Shown here one piece after another: positions 1 through 8,860 of a stretch of 45,715 nt of DNA. The first letter of the stretch is position 1, and every line of letters begins with the position of its first letter. The stretch is from positions 1-45,715 of the IMG/VR virus record IMGVR_UViG_3300035666_000039; one strand, written 5' to 3'. The notes under the pieces are model-generated. The model was not told the DNA's origin, searched no databases, and saw only the letters and a list, made by a program, of their open reading frames with translations. The translations under genes were made by a program, and so were the position numbers. Source of the DNA: a virus.

Positions 1-1832
1 TAGACACGGGTTCCAAATCTATTCACAACTATTGGACTCTATCAGAACCCTTAGAAGAATCCCAATGGAGGGCTTTACAGGAGGATTTGATCGCGTTATC
101 AAGTGCGGATCCAGTTAATAAGAATCCTTCTAGGATTATGGCCTTAGCTGGCATGTTGAATGTAACAACTGGTGAACACGCTCGAATTGTAGGAGGTACT
201 GGAAAACCTCATGATTACAATGACTTGCGATCGCTAATTCCTGTTAGTGAAGTTCGTAAAGGCGTTTCTTATGGTGAGTTCTGTAAATCTTTTAAATTTC
301 CGATAGACGATAGTGTACCGTTAATTATTTGTTTATCTATAGAAAATCAGAACAAGATCAAAGAAGGTAGTGATGACTATAGGAATAATGGAGCATTTTC
401 GTTAGCTTGCGATCTTATAGCAGCATCATATTTTTTAGAATCTGAGAAACAACGATATAGTGGCGATCCTTATGATTTATTTGTGGAATACTGTGAGAAA
501 TGTTCTGATGGTGGCGGTTGGGGATTTTCTGAATGGGATACTGTGTGGCGATCTGCTGAGAAGAAAGATCGCACTACTACGTTAGAACCAAAAAACATTA
601 TCAACCGTATTAGAACGTGGGTGTGGGAAAACGTTCCGAACAAGGACGTACTGAATGTTGGCGGTATAGTAAAAAGTTTTGGAGAAAACCAGGTTTCTGT
701 AAATTTAGAAGATATACCGGAAAATGCTACTGATGAACAGAAACTTATTTTAGGTATAGCCAACTATATAACTCTACGGGATTCTGGTAATACTTTTAAG
801 TTCATCCCTTATCGTCGTAAGCTGATGGACGGGGAAATAACAGGAACCCGTCTATCTTTAGATGAACTGGAAGTTTTAGCAAAACAGCTACAGCGGGTTA
901 AGACTAATGATCTATTACATACCAGTGAATTTCTTACTGATGTTTATGATGAAATTGACCGTAGAGCTAAAGAAGATATTTTTCATGGATTGATAACTGG
1001 ATACCATGAAATCGATAATAACACGCAAGGTTTTCAACGTACTGATCTTATCGCGGTAGCAGGTAGACCCGGTTTAGGTAAAACAACCTTTGTTCTTAAT
1101 CTTGCGAAAAATATATGCGTTAGAAATGATGTTCCTCTAGCTTTCTTTAGTCTAGAGATGTCTAGAACCCAGTTAGCTTACAAATTATTGTCTAATGAGA
1201 CGCAGATCAACTTTTCATCCCTTAGATCGGGAAGGTTAGAATCTGATCAATGGGAAAGATTGCATGAGGGTATTATTAAAGTTTCAGAAATGAAATTTTA
1301 TATAGATGACACTCCTTACATAACTATAGCTGAGGTGTTAGCTAAATCACGTAAACTCAATAGAGAAGTTGGTGGGTTAGGCGCGATCGTCATAGATTAT
1401 CTACAATTAATGATACAAGGTGACGATCCTACGCGAGAAATTGGTAAAATAACAACACAGTTAAAAGGACTGGCTCGAGAACTAAACGTCCCTATATTTA
1501 TTTTATCTCAGTTAAATCGTGGAGTAGAAAGTCGTACTAACAAACGACCATCGAATAGTGACTTACGTCAATCGGGACGTATTGAGGAAGATTGCGACAT
1601 GATCATAATGTTATATAGGGAAGATTATTATGATTCTTCAACTTCTGATAAAGGAAAAACTGAAGTGTTGATCACTAAACATCGTAATGGTCCTACAGGT
1701 ATGTTTGAACTGATGTTTACACCAGAAACATCTTTATTTGAAAATCTCCCTGGATCTTTTGTTGTTAAACCTAAAACCAAATCAGAATCTCAAAAAACTG
1801 AAGACGACAAAATACAAGAAATAAACTTTTAA
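1..1832 (+). CDS. AEP-type primase / DnaB-like helicase fusion (3' part; gene starts at 45463 if circular)
   Basis: The frame is open to the left edge, so the TTG at 87 is probably internal. Residue numbers count from that TTG. The N-terminal part has NPSRIMALAG, the P-S-R-x-M pattern that follows the catalytic core in archaeo-eukaryotic primases. A PriCT-like helical segment follows (about 90-155). From about 310 a RecA-fold DnaB domain is clear: Walker A GRPGLGKTT at 326-334, FSLEMS, Walker B AIVIDYLQLM and the LSQLNR plus SDLRQSGRIEEDCD region. The product should prime and unwind phage DNA at the fork. Frame and motif both match the open frame at the right edge, giving 694 aa in total. A catalytic DxD primase motif is not evident, so priming activity is inferred. 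The polymerase gene starts 5 nt downstream. Confidence 0.88.
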   Translation, partial: DTGSKSIHNYWTLSEPLEESQWRALQEDLIALSSADPVNKNPSRIMALAGMLNVTTGEHARIVGGTGKPHDYNDLRSLIPVSEVRKGVSYGEFCKSFKFPIDDSVPLIICLSIENQNKIKEGSDDYRNNGAFSLACDLIAASYFLESEKQRYSGDPYDLFVEYCEKCSDGGGWGFSEWDTVWRSAEKKDRTTTLEPKNIINRIRTWVWENVPNKDVLNVGGIVKSFGENQVSVNLEDIPENATDEQKLILGIANYITLRDSGNTFKFIPYRRKLMDGEITGTRLSLDELEVLAKQLQRVKTNDLLHTSEFLTDVYDEIDRRAKEDIFHGLITGYHEIDNNTQGFQRTDLIAVAGRPGLGKTTFVLNLAKNICVRNDVPLAFFSLEMSRTQLAYKLLSNETQINFSSLRSGRLESDQWERLHEGIIKVSEMKFYIDDTPYITIAEVLAKSRKLNREVGGLGAIVIDYLQLMIQGDDPTREIGKITTQLKGLARELNVPIFILSQLNRGVESRTNKRPSNSDLRQSGRIEEDCDMIIMLYREDYYDSSTSDKGKTEVLITKHRNGPTGMFELMFTPETSLFENLPGSFVVKPKTKSESQKTEDDKIQEINF

Positions 1833-1837
1833 TAACC

Positions 1838-4063
1838 ATGTTAAAACCAATACCTAACTACGGAATTAACGATCCGTATCAGAATTCTTCTAATGAACCA
1901 TCATCTATTCCATCAAAGGACGATCGCTTCCCTGGATTGCGATATGTGGAAGCTCGTGAGGGAGCTAAGAAAAAGGATCCTGATAGTAAACCTCGCATAG
2001 TATCGGATGATACGGAATTTAATATTTTTGATGTTCCTGATACTACGTTTATCAGGGAATCTGAGGTTAAACTTTTTGATGTACAACCGTTCTCAGATTA
2101 CACCAGAGGCGTAGTTCTTCTAGATCTGGAATGGGTTGGTCCAGATGGAGGATCTGCTACAGGTACAAAAGATGATATTATCGTAGCGATCGGTGTCCGA
2201 TACAGAGGTAAGTCTTATCTAGCCTGTAATAAAGACAAAACAGAAAAAGAATTACTACAATGGTTTTTTGCTAGAATAGAAAGTTTTCCACAAGTTCATA
2301 CGATCGCTGGTTATGCGATCTATGGGTTCTATAAGAACTCTGAAGAGGTCATGGTTGATCTAGCCATGATATATCATCGTTGCTTGTTACATGGCCTAGA
2401 ATGTCCTTGGAAGCCATCAGAGAGTAAATATAATACCTATCGATGGCAAAATGCGATCGTCTTTGGAAAACCCTTAGAAGTACCAGCGTGGGATTGCGAT
2501 CTTTATGAACTTATCGATATTTATCCGCAGATTGTTTTATACGATTCTTTAGTTCGTAAATTAGAAAACTATCGTCTCAAAGATAGTGTTATTGGATTTG
2601 GTTTGAGAAAAGATCGTCGTATAGAAATAGGCGATAAAATTCATGAATATTGGAGTAAAGGAGATGTAGACACTATTAAAACTTATCTAGATTATGACTT
2701 AGAAGACACAGAGCTTCTATGGAATTTTCTAACGCCACAAAATTATTTTATGAAAGCTTACATGTCATGGACGTTACAGAGGATAACCACTACAGGTACA
2801 GGATCATGGTGGAATTCGTTCATGATCGATCGCACTAAAATGAAACCCAAGAAAACGCAGACGTGTTCTTACCAAGGCGCTTTAACATTCTACATGAGTG
2901 GAGTACATAGATCTTTGATGAAGTGTGATTTCTCAGGTCTGTATCCTAGCATTATGCTTACATGGTTAGTATGTTCTCACAAAGACAGTGATTACATAGC
3001 ATTGAAGACTTTATTCTTTTTACTCAAATATAGGAAGTCAATTAAGAAGACGCCTGAATGGATACGTTTCGATGGAGGCGATCGTTCTCCCGAATGTTTA
3101 GATGCTGATGGTCGTCAGAATACGGCAAAGAGGTCAGCTAACTCATTGTATGGGCTATGGAATACTAAAGGATTGAATTTTAATGATCCTTACGCTGGTG
3201 CTGCTGTATGTGCTTATGGTAGGCAATTATCTCGCTATATGATCAATTGGTTATACGAGAATAAAAATCTCGACACAAGAGGTTGCGATACTGATGCTGC
3301 TATGGCCTGTTTAATAAATCCAGAAGAATATGGTATTCATGGATTTGAAAAAGGTATAAATAACTACACAGAAGAAGAGATTTTAGATAATCTCACGAAG
3401 ATGGATGTGTTTTTCAAGCAGACGGTATCGGAACTCAATAGCACCATGCCAGGGTATACCGCTGTAGATTACGAAGACTTGATACCGTTTATGTGGGTTC
3501 CACCTAATATAAAGGATAAAGATGCTGGTAAAACTTTAGCTGACAAACTTAACAGTGTAGAGTGTTACGAAAATGTTACACCAGATCAGTTGGACCCTGG
3601 ATTATCCAAGAACTATATCTATGCTGTAGCCAAACGGGATAAAGATGGCAAGTTGACAGGTAAATTTACATTAAAGTCTAAAGGTAAATTTAAGAAGAGA
3701 GATAAAAATTGGATACAAAAGGATTTTGTTATTGATCTAATCACCAAACTGTTTTATGATGGTGAACATGCGGCTAAGGAGTTTGCCTTAGATGTTAGGG
3801 CTCAGATAGCCTCCGGTACATTACCTTTGGAAAAACTACAGAAAACTGTACTTGTTGCGTCCAACTGGAAACAGTTTGTAGAATGGGGATTTCCAGTAGG
3901 TAGTAGACCATGTATACATTACACTTGGAGAGGAGAAACAACTGGTAAAAAGAGGATAAAAAAAGTTTTTGTTGCTACTGACAATATTAGCGAATTCTAT
4001 GCTCCTGAGTATTATCTAGATCAATTCGATACGGTACTAGCTGAAACCCCGGTAAAATTATGA
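1838..4063 (+). CDS. Family B DNA polymerase with 3'-5' exonuclease domain
   Basis: This is the replicative polymerase of the phage (741 aa). The N-terminal exonuclease domain has Exo I LLDLEW (D96, E98) and Exo III YDLED (Y286, D290). The polymerase domain has motif A DFSGLYPS (D364), motif B KRSANSLYG (K431) and a motif C variant CDTDA (D484, D486) in place of YGDTDS. Exo II is poorly conserved: the expected region reads GYAIYGFYKN with no aspartate after the aromatic residue, so proofreading may be altered. The length is at the short end for family B enzymes. The gene follows the primase-helicase by 5 nt and overlaps the next gene by 4 nt (ATGA), consistent with one replication operon. Confidence 0.93.
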   Translation: MLKPIPNYGINDPYQNSSNEPSSIPSKDDRFPGLRYVEAREGAKKKDPDSKPRIVSDDTEFNIFDVPDTTFIRESEVKLFDVQPFSDYTRGVVLLDLEWVGPDGGSATGTKDDIIVAIGVRYRGKSYLACNKDKTEKELLQWFFARIESFPQVHTIAGYAIYGFYKNSEEVMVDLAMIYHRCLLHGLECPWKPSESKYNTYRWQNAIVFGKPLEVPAWDCDLYELIDIYPQIVLYDSLVRKLENYRLKDSVIGFGLRKDRRIEIGDKIHEYWSKGDVDTIKTYLDYDLEDTELLWNFLTPQNYFMKAYMSWTLQRITTTGTGSWWNSFMIDRTKMKPKKTQTCSYQGALTFYMSGVHRSLMKCDFSGLYPSIMLTWLVCSHKDSDYIALKTLFFLLKYRKSIKKTPEWIRFDGGDRSPECLDADGRQNTAKRSANSLYGLWNTKGLNFNDPYAGAAVCAYGRQLSRYMINWLYENKNLDTRGCDTDAAMACLINPEEYGIHGFEKGINNYTEEEILDNLTKMDVFFKQTVSELNSTMPGYTAVDYEDLIPFMWVPPNIKDKDAGKTLADKLNSVECYENVTPDQLDPGLSKNYIYAVAKRDKDGKLTGKFTLKSKGKFKKRDKNWIQKDFVIDLITKLFYDGEHAAKEFALDVRAQIASGTLPLEKLQKTVLVASNWKQFVEWGFPVGSRPCIHYTWRGETTGKKRIKKVFVATDNISEFYAPEYYLDQFDTVLAETPVKL

Positions 4064-4410
4064 CACCACTAACAAGACGCAAGAAAATTTCAAATTATAT
4101 TACCGCTGTATTACAAGAAGTGCGATTTAGAAAGTTACTGAACGATTTCAGTCCTGTCGAACAGATGGTTTCTTTATTTCTGTTCGGAGAGACGGACGTG
4201 ACGCGATCTGATCTACAAAAAACTCTTGTAGATCGCAATAGGATTATTCTCGAAAACGGTGATAGAACCTTAGTCAGTTTCTATAAGATCACCACCGTGG
4301 AGAATCTTACAACAACAGGGTTGAACGATGATGAAATTGACGCCCTTGAATTTTTCTCATGGTTAGAAGATCGCTTTGACATTGTTTGTCGTTCGGAGAC
4401 GTACTTCTAA
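4060..4410 (+). CDS. Hypothetical protein in replication operon
   Basis: A 116-aa protein that I do not recognise. Its ATG overlaps the polymerase stop codon (ATGA), and its own stop overlaps the next ATG (TAATG), so it is probably translationally coupled. It is mixed charged and helical with no signal peptide, membrane segment or cysteine cluster. Its position suggests an accessory role in replication or early takeover, which is inference only. Confidence 0.7.
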   Translation: MTPLTRRKKISNYITAVLQEVRFRKLLNDFSPVEQMVSLFLFGETDVTRSDLQKTLVDRNRIILENGDRTLVSFYKITTVENLTTTGLNDDEIDALEFFSWLEDRFDIVCRSETYF

Positions 4411-4769
4411 TGAATGACCATTTTGATATTGATGTTCTAAATAAAAGAATCTCTGATATAAAACAAAAAGATCAATGTCTTCGCGATTCAAGAATTAAAG
4501 CTTATAAAACTCTTGCGCGTTTACACACCTTTTTAGAAAGAGGACGACCTGCATTCAGTGAAAACGAAAATAAGATATTAATATATCTTGTCAATATGGG
4601 ATTGGATGGTGAATTGTCTAGGAACAATATCTGCCATTTTGTCGAGACTGTCTCTCTTAATATGAGAATGTTGTCGAATTCTGATATGGCAGAACAAAAC
4701 GGAGAATGCGTCGTTTTTACCAATGTAAGAGCGATCGAACAGATCTTGAATAACACTCGTGTAGGTTAA
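4410..4769 (+). CDS. Hypothetical protein
   Basis: A 119-aa protein of unknown function. The ATG at 4410 is preferred because it forms a TAATG overlap with the preceding stop; an in-frame TTG at 4386 would lie inside the upstream gene. The product is mostly helical, with a basic, lysine- and arginine-rich N-terminal third and no recognisable motif. It ends 4 nt before the methylase gene, within the same operon. Confidence 0.68.
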   Translation: MNDHFDIDVLNKRISDIKQKDQCLRDSRIKAYKTLARLHTFLERGRPAFSENENKILIYLVNMGLDGELSRNNICHFVETVSLNMRMLSNSDMAEQNGECVVFTNVRAIEQILNNTRVG

Positions 4770-4773
4770 AAAC

Positions 4774-5790
4774 ATGAAAAAAAGGAAAAGTCTTTTTTCT
4801 CCTGCTGTAGGAGGGAAATCCAGTGTCACTAAATATCCTGTGGACGATTATCGATATTACCGATATATCGTAGAACCGTTTGTGCATTCTGGACCGTTAA
4901 CAATAGATCGTCTTTTGAAATTTGGTAAACCCACTGGATCTCGATTTGCTGTCGTAGCGGACGCTGATCCTACAGTTGTTGCTATTTGGCGAGTATGGCA
5001 AGACCCCGTAAAACGTCAAAATTGCGATCAATTTATAAAACATTATTCTGATCGCGTAGTCGAATTTGCTCAATCTGGCGTTACTAGAGAGACACTAAAA
5101 GATCGCATTAAACTTGTTAATTTTTTCGACGAGCTGAAATATAATTTCGAGAATCCTTATAGTGTTACTTTTGAACATTTAGCAGCCGTAAGTCTCGTAC
5201 TAAGAAAGTTAGTTTTTGGTGGCGTTGTTAGATGTAACACGTTGGGTAAATTAAATGTAGCGGTTAGTTACGATAAATTGATCGCTTTCCCCAACTGGCA
5301 ACATAAATGGATTGATTTAGATCCGCTGTGTGAAGTTAAGATCGAATCTAATTACAAGAACTGTTTTACTACAGATTTTGAATTCAGTGATAGTAGTTCG
5401 ATTAACTGGAGTCAGACTTTAGTCTTTATAGACCCGCCTTATTACTTACCTTACGAACCTGGTACAAAGCGTAAAGGTGTAGGTGCTATGACCCCTGCTT
5501 ATCCTGGTCATAATGTTTCGGGTGAATACACTTACAACTTGGCTTTTGATAGCGTGAAGTTGGCCTTAGAACGTGGTGCTAAAAGAGTTGTGCACACTAA
5601 TTATTGGTGTAGAGACATGCAACAAGCTATGGAATATCTTTCTCACAGATATAATGTACCACTCCATACCACATTGATCGGTACATTAATTGGTATGAAT
5701 CATTCTAGAAAGAATGTAACTAATAGGGTAGAAACAGCTTGGGAGTTTGGAGGCGATCGCATGTTTCAACCAAAAAGGATTCCTCTATGA
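4774..5790 (+). CDS. D12-class (Dam-like) DNA adenine N6-methyltransferase, divergent
   Basis: A 338-aa protein with the D12 methylase layout. The AdoMet-binding motif I equivalent is EPFVHSGPL near residues 29-37 (the family usually has EPFxGxG). The catalytic motif IV is FIDPPYY, with D220-P-P-Y. A long insertion between them probably holds the target-recognition region. It is expected to methylate the N6 of adenine in phage DNA, either to evade restriction or to control expression. It differs clearly from the second, more canonical Dam-like protein at 11182. Its stop overlaps the next ATG (ATGA). Target sequence unknown. Confidence 0.78.
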   Translation: MKKRKSLFSPAVGGKSSVTKYPVDDYRYYRYIVEPFVHSGPLTIDRLLKFGKPTGSRFAVVADADPTVVAIWRVWQDPVKRQNCDQFIKHYSDRVVEFAQSGVTRETLKDRIKLVNFFDELKYNFENPYSVTFEHLAAVSLVLRKLVFGGVVRCNTLGKLNVAVSYDKLIAFPNWQHKWIDLDPLCEVKIESNYKNCFTTDFEFSDSSSINWSQTLVFIDPPYYLPYEPGTKRKGVGAMTPAYPGHNVSGEYTYNLAFDSVKLALERGAKRVVHTNYWCRDMQQAMEYLSHRYNVPLHTTLIGTLIGMNHSRKNVTNRVETAWEFGGDRMFQPKRIPL

Positions 5791-6005
5791 GTAAAGATAC
5801 TGTCTACGAAAAACGAGTTGGGTCAGCATTCTACAGAATCAAACAACAGAGGATTAAAGTAGGTAGTATATCAGAACTGTTGTCGTATACCGGAGCAGAG
5901 AAACTAGCTCCTGTTCCAGAGATCTTTTTTAGCACTAGTAATAGCCCTAGTGTTAAGGAATTGTTGTCCGAAATAAACCATTATATCAAGACTCAAAATG
6001 ACTAA
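5787..6005 (+). CDS. Small hypothetical protein
   Basis: A 72-aa protein. The ATG at 5787 overlaps the methylase stop (ATGA), and the gene overlaps the start of the ribonucleotide reductase gene by 8 nt, so it is tightly packed in the operon. The N-terminal part is basic (YEKRVGSAFYRIKQQRIK). No motif is recognised. Coupling to the reductase might point to a nucleotide-related role, but nothing in the sequence supports this directly. Confidence 0.6.
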   Translation: MSKDTVYEKRVGSAFYRIKQQRIKVGSISELLSYTGAEKLAPVPEIFFSTSNSPSVKELLSEINHYIKTQND

Positions 6006-7365
6006 ATTACCAGCGCATGTAGCCGTCACAGGTCGTGTAAAAGATTGGTTGAAAGATCCTGAAAGCCGACTACCCGTGTCTTGTACTGTATTCCATGTCA
6101 AAGACTCCATGGAGGGTAAAGACGGTATAGAAGATTCTTGGATCTTCACATCAAGAGCATTAAGGAATGCTGCTGGTGTAGCGATCGATCTGAGCGATCT
6201 ACGTCCTTCTGGTACATCTAACGGTAAGGGTTTAGTAGCTTCTGGACCTTGTTCTTTTGCTGCTGTTTACTCCGGACTAAACGAACTTCTTCGTAGAGGC
6301 GGAGCTTTTCGCAATGGCGCTATCACCTTATATTTAAATTATGATCATCCAGATATTGAACAATATTTGGATCTAAGTTTAGATATTATTCCTTGGGCAA
6401 AAAGAGCTGTATATGTCGATGAGAATCTGATGCAGTCTCCTCACATCGACAAGATTGTTAAACGAGTTAGAGATGGTTCTATTTGGTTAGCCAAAAAATC
6501 ATACGATCGCCAAGGTCGTCGTTTATACTCTAACGTATGTATGGAGATTCTTCTGTTATCTAGAGGAACCTGTTTACTGTCTCATGGCAATTTAGGATCT
6601 GTTACTGTATCAGAAATCCCTCAGATGTTTGAGAAAGGTATGCAGTTTCTATGTGAACTTCATTCCAAAACAGGAGTGGGTGATTCTGGTATATATCTTA
6701 CCCCTGAAGAAGATCGTCAAGTAGGATTTGGTGTTATCGGTTTATCCAACCTACTAGCACTAGAACACGTTAAATACGCTGACTTTGTAGACGCTCTAGA
6801 AAAAGTTTTGGGTTATGGTAAGGAAACACCTTCTGAACCTGCTTATGCGATCGCTTGTGCCTTACTAGAAGGGTATTCTAGAGCCGCGATCGTAGCTAGG
6901 GCACATAACATGGAAAGAGCTTTTACCATCGCTCCTACGGCCACCTGCAGCTATAAGTATCGCGATCGTGATGGTTATACTACTGCCCCAGAGATCAGTC
7001 CTGTAAACTGTCACCCCATATCGAAAATTCTTGTTAGAGAGTCAGAAACAATGCCAGATGTTACCTACGAATATCATCCCAATTGTGAAACAACCACAGA
7101 TGTTTCTTGGGATGTTCAGTATAGGCTAATGAAAGCTTGGCAGATGTTGATGAACACAACTGGGTTAGCTCATGCGATCTCATTTAATATTTGGGATAAA
7201 GCTAACCTAGATAAAGAATTCATTCAAGACTGGTTAAAGTCACCCCTTCTAACCACTTACTACTCCTTGAAAACCCAACAATTCGCCCTTGATAAATCTC
7301 AAATCGCTTTAGCAGGAGAATCCTGTGGATTAACTCCTGATATGTGTACATCTTGTTCTGAATAA
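5998..7365 (+). CDS. nrdA: Class I ribonucleoside-diphosphate reductase, alpha subunit (short phage type)
   Basis: Reduces ribonucleotides to deoxyribonucleotides with the beta subunit encoded 11 nt downstream. The catalytic residues can be placed against E. coli NrdA: GPCSF (C85, equivalent to C225), SNVCMEI (N179, C181, E183, equivalent to N437/C439/E441) and GTCLLSHGNLGS (C192, equivalent to C462). The paired tyrosines TTYYSLKTQ match the Y730/Y731 radical-transfer pair, and the C-terminal CTSCSE supplies the redox cysteine pair. At 455 aa it is far shorter than bacterial NrdA (about 750 aa) and seems to lack the N-terminal ATP cone. That matches short reductases known in cyanophages, which were once taken for class II; the YY pair and adjacent beta gene argue for class I. 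Confidence 0.9.
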   Translation: MTKLPAHVAVTGRVKDWLKDPESRLPVSCTVFHVKDSMEGKDGIEDSWIFTSRALRNAAGVAIDLSDLRPSGTSNGKGLVASGPCSFAAVYSGLNELLRRGGAFRNGAITLYLNYDHPDIEQYLDLSLDIIPWAKRAVYVDENLMQSPHIDKIVKRVRDGSIWLAKKSYDRQGRRLYSNVCMEILLLSRGTCLLSHGNLGSVTVSEIPQMFEKGMQFLCELHSKTGVGDSGIYLTPEEDRQVGFGVIGLSNLLALEHVKYADFVDALEKVLGYGKETPSEPAYAIACALLEGYSRAAIVARAHNMERAFTIAPTATCSYKYRDRDGYTTAPEISPVNCHPISKILVRESETMPDVTYEYHPNCETTTDVSWDVQYRLMKAWQMLMNTTGLAHAISFNIWDKANLDKEFIQDWLKSPLLTTYYSLKTQQFALDKSQIALAGESCGLTPDMCTSCSE

Positions 7366-7376
7366 TCGAGGTTATT

Positions 7377-8108
7377 ATGACTAGCACCAGTTTTTACGAT
7401 TCTCAACTGAATAAAAAAGTGTCTTGGAGTGTTGTCAAAGGAACTGCCGGTCCTATTCTATCGGGAGCTGAAAATGCGATCGCTAGAGCTTTGGAATTAC
7501 GCATCCTAGAATTGGAAGTAGAGACGTTTCTAAGAGACGGATCCATCAGAGAAGTTAATAGACTAACTGATGACATGAAACGTATCATTTTCTCTAATAT
7601 GGAAGATGAACGAAAGCATGATGAAGCCCTAAATCATGCTGCTAGTGTTTATGACTTAGCATCTCTTGACGACACTAAAGATGCAAAAGCGATCGCCCAA
7701 GAATGGATTAATCACCCTGATCATCCTATTCTTAAAACTGCGGTGTTAGAACGTAGTGTATTTTTCGTTCTTTTACCAATGTTCAGATTTCTCACCTCTG
7801 GTTGTCTAAAGGCTACCAGCCAAGATATTAGTAATGACGAAAACGTTCATGCTGCCGCTCATACTCAGATGGCGATCGACTTAGGCTTGACAGTATCACC
7901 AAGTTTGAATAAACTGAGGAAAGATACTGTAGAATGGGTTGTAGAACATTTGGATGCCGATGGTAAGTGGGGGAATCCTGATCTCTGGAGGCGATCTTCA
8001 GATATGCTGTTTAGCAGAGGAATAGCTCCCGAGCTAGCTCAAACGTCAAGCTATTCTATGCCTGCATTTTTTGAGAAAGACAACCGTAACTTACCATCTT
8101 ACGGTTAA
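7377..8108 (+). CDS. nrdB: Ribonucleotide reductase beta subunit (ferritin-like), lacking the canonical radical Tyr
   Basis: A 243-aa ferritin-like metalloprotein that should supply the radical to the alpha subunit encoded just upstream. Carboxylate and histidine ligands fit the NrdB pattern: a helix with E45/E49, then DERKH (E78, H81), LERSVFF (E125) and DENVH (E155, H158). In E. coli the radical tyrosine lies seven residues after the E115 ligand. Here that position is L85, so the usual Tyr is absent. The C-terminus ends in LPSYG and has an aromatic residue that could take part in subunit contact and radical transfer. It is divergent and short compared with bacterial NrdB (about 330-375 aa). 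Confidence 0.82.
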   Translation: MTSTSFYDSQLNKKVSWSVVKGTAGPILSGAENAIARALELRILELEVETFLRDGSIREVNRLTDDMKRIIFSNMEDERKHDEALNHAASVYDLASLDDTKDAKAIAQEWINHPDHPILKTAVLERSVFFVLLPMFRFLTSGCLKATSQDISNDENVHAAAHTQMAIDLGLTVSPSLNKLRKDTVEWVVEHLDADGKWGNPDLWRRSSDMLFSRGIAPELAQTSSYSMPAFFEKDNRNLPSYG

Positions 8109-8139
8109 ATAACGTTCATAAAAAAGGAGATCTTTTATA

Positions 8140-8859
8140 ATGCCTAATCGTGAAATCGAACTAAAGTTTCCTGTATCTAACAAATTTGTCCACGATTTCG
8201 TTAAAGGACATTCGGATACAGCTCCTACGATGCAAAAAAATCATTATTTTTCTAGCGATCAACCTAAGGTTTCTTTAAGGACTCGCGCAACGCTTTACTT
8301 ACATCAGGTTTCAGGACTTGATTGGAATCCAGAAGCTTGGGTAGATGTTCATACTGGAATTAGCTACTTTGAGGATTGTCTAGATATAGAATTGATTGGC
8401 AAGAAAGGTGCTGATCCTATTAACGGAACAGATCGCATTGAATACTCTTATTTAATGAGTGATGATGTAGGATCTATTGAAGACTTAGACAAACTGGTTG
8501 TAGACATTCTAGGACATTCTGTGTTTGCCAATTGGGCTAGGATTCGATACCATGTACAAAAATACTGTCATATGTTAAAACACGAATTTCCTGTTTATCT
8601 AGACATTAATTCTGGTTATGGTCCCATCTTAGAAATTGAAGGACTATCTGAAGAAGATATCCTCTCTTTTGCTAAAGACTCGTTTGGTCTTACTTATTAC
8701 TTGACTTCTGAGAATTTGAAAGACTTTACGAACGAGTATGTTAGTAATTGGTCTTACTACTACGAATCGTTTCTAGATGATAAACGAGAAGTACTTGAAG
8801 CTCGTCTATCCTTAGATAAAGAATTGCTAGAAAATAATCTCAATAACTATGGTGAATAG
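8140..8859 (+). CDS. CYTH domain protein (triphosphate tunnel metalloenzyme)
   Basis: A 239-aa protein beginning with the ExExK signature of the CYTH family (E5, E7, K9 in REIELK). An SLRTRATLY strand and the ILEIEGLS segment near the C-terminal half are further family hallmarks. Members bind triphosphate substrates inside a beta tunnel with Mg or Mn. Known activities include tripolyphosphatase, thiamine triphosphatase and class IV adenylate cyclase. The substrate cannot be told from sequence. A good Shine-Dalgarno (AAGGAG, about 8128) precedes the ATG. It sits between the reductase and thymidylate synthase genes, so nucleotide or polyphosphate metabolism is the natural guess. Confidence 0.8.
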   Translation: MPNREIELKFPVSNKFVHDFVKGHSDTAPTMQKNHYFSSDQPKVSLRTRATLYLHQVSGLDWNPEAWVDVHTGISYFEDCLDIELIGKKGADPINGTDRIEYSYLMSDDVGSIEDLDKLVVDILGHSVFANWARIRYHVQKYCHMLKHEFPVYLDINSGYGPILEIEGLSEEDILSFAKDSFGLTYYLTSENLKDFTNEYVSNWSYYYESFLDDKREVLEARLSLDKELLENNLNNYGE

Positions 8860-8860
8860 C

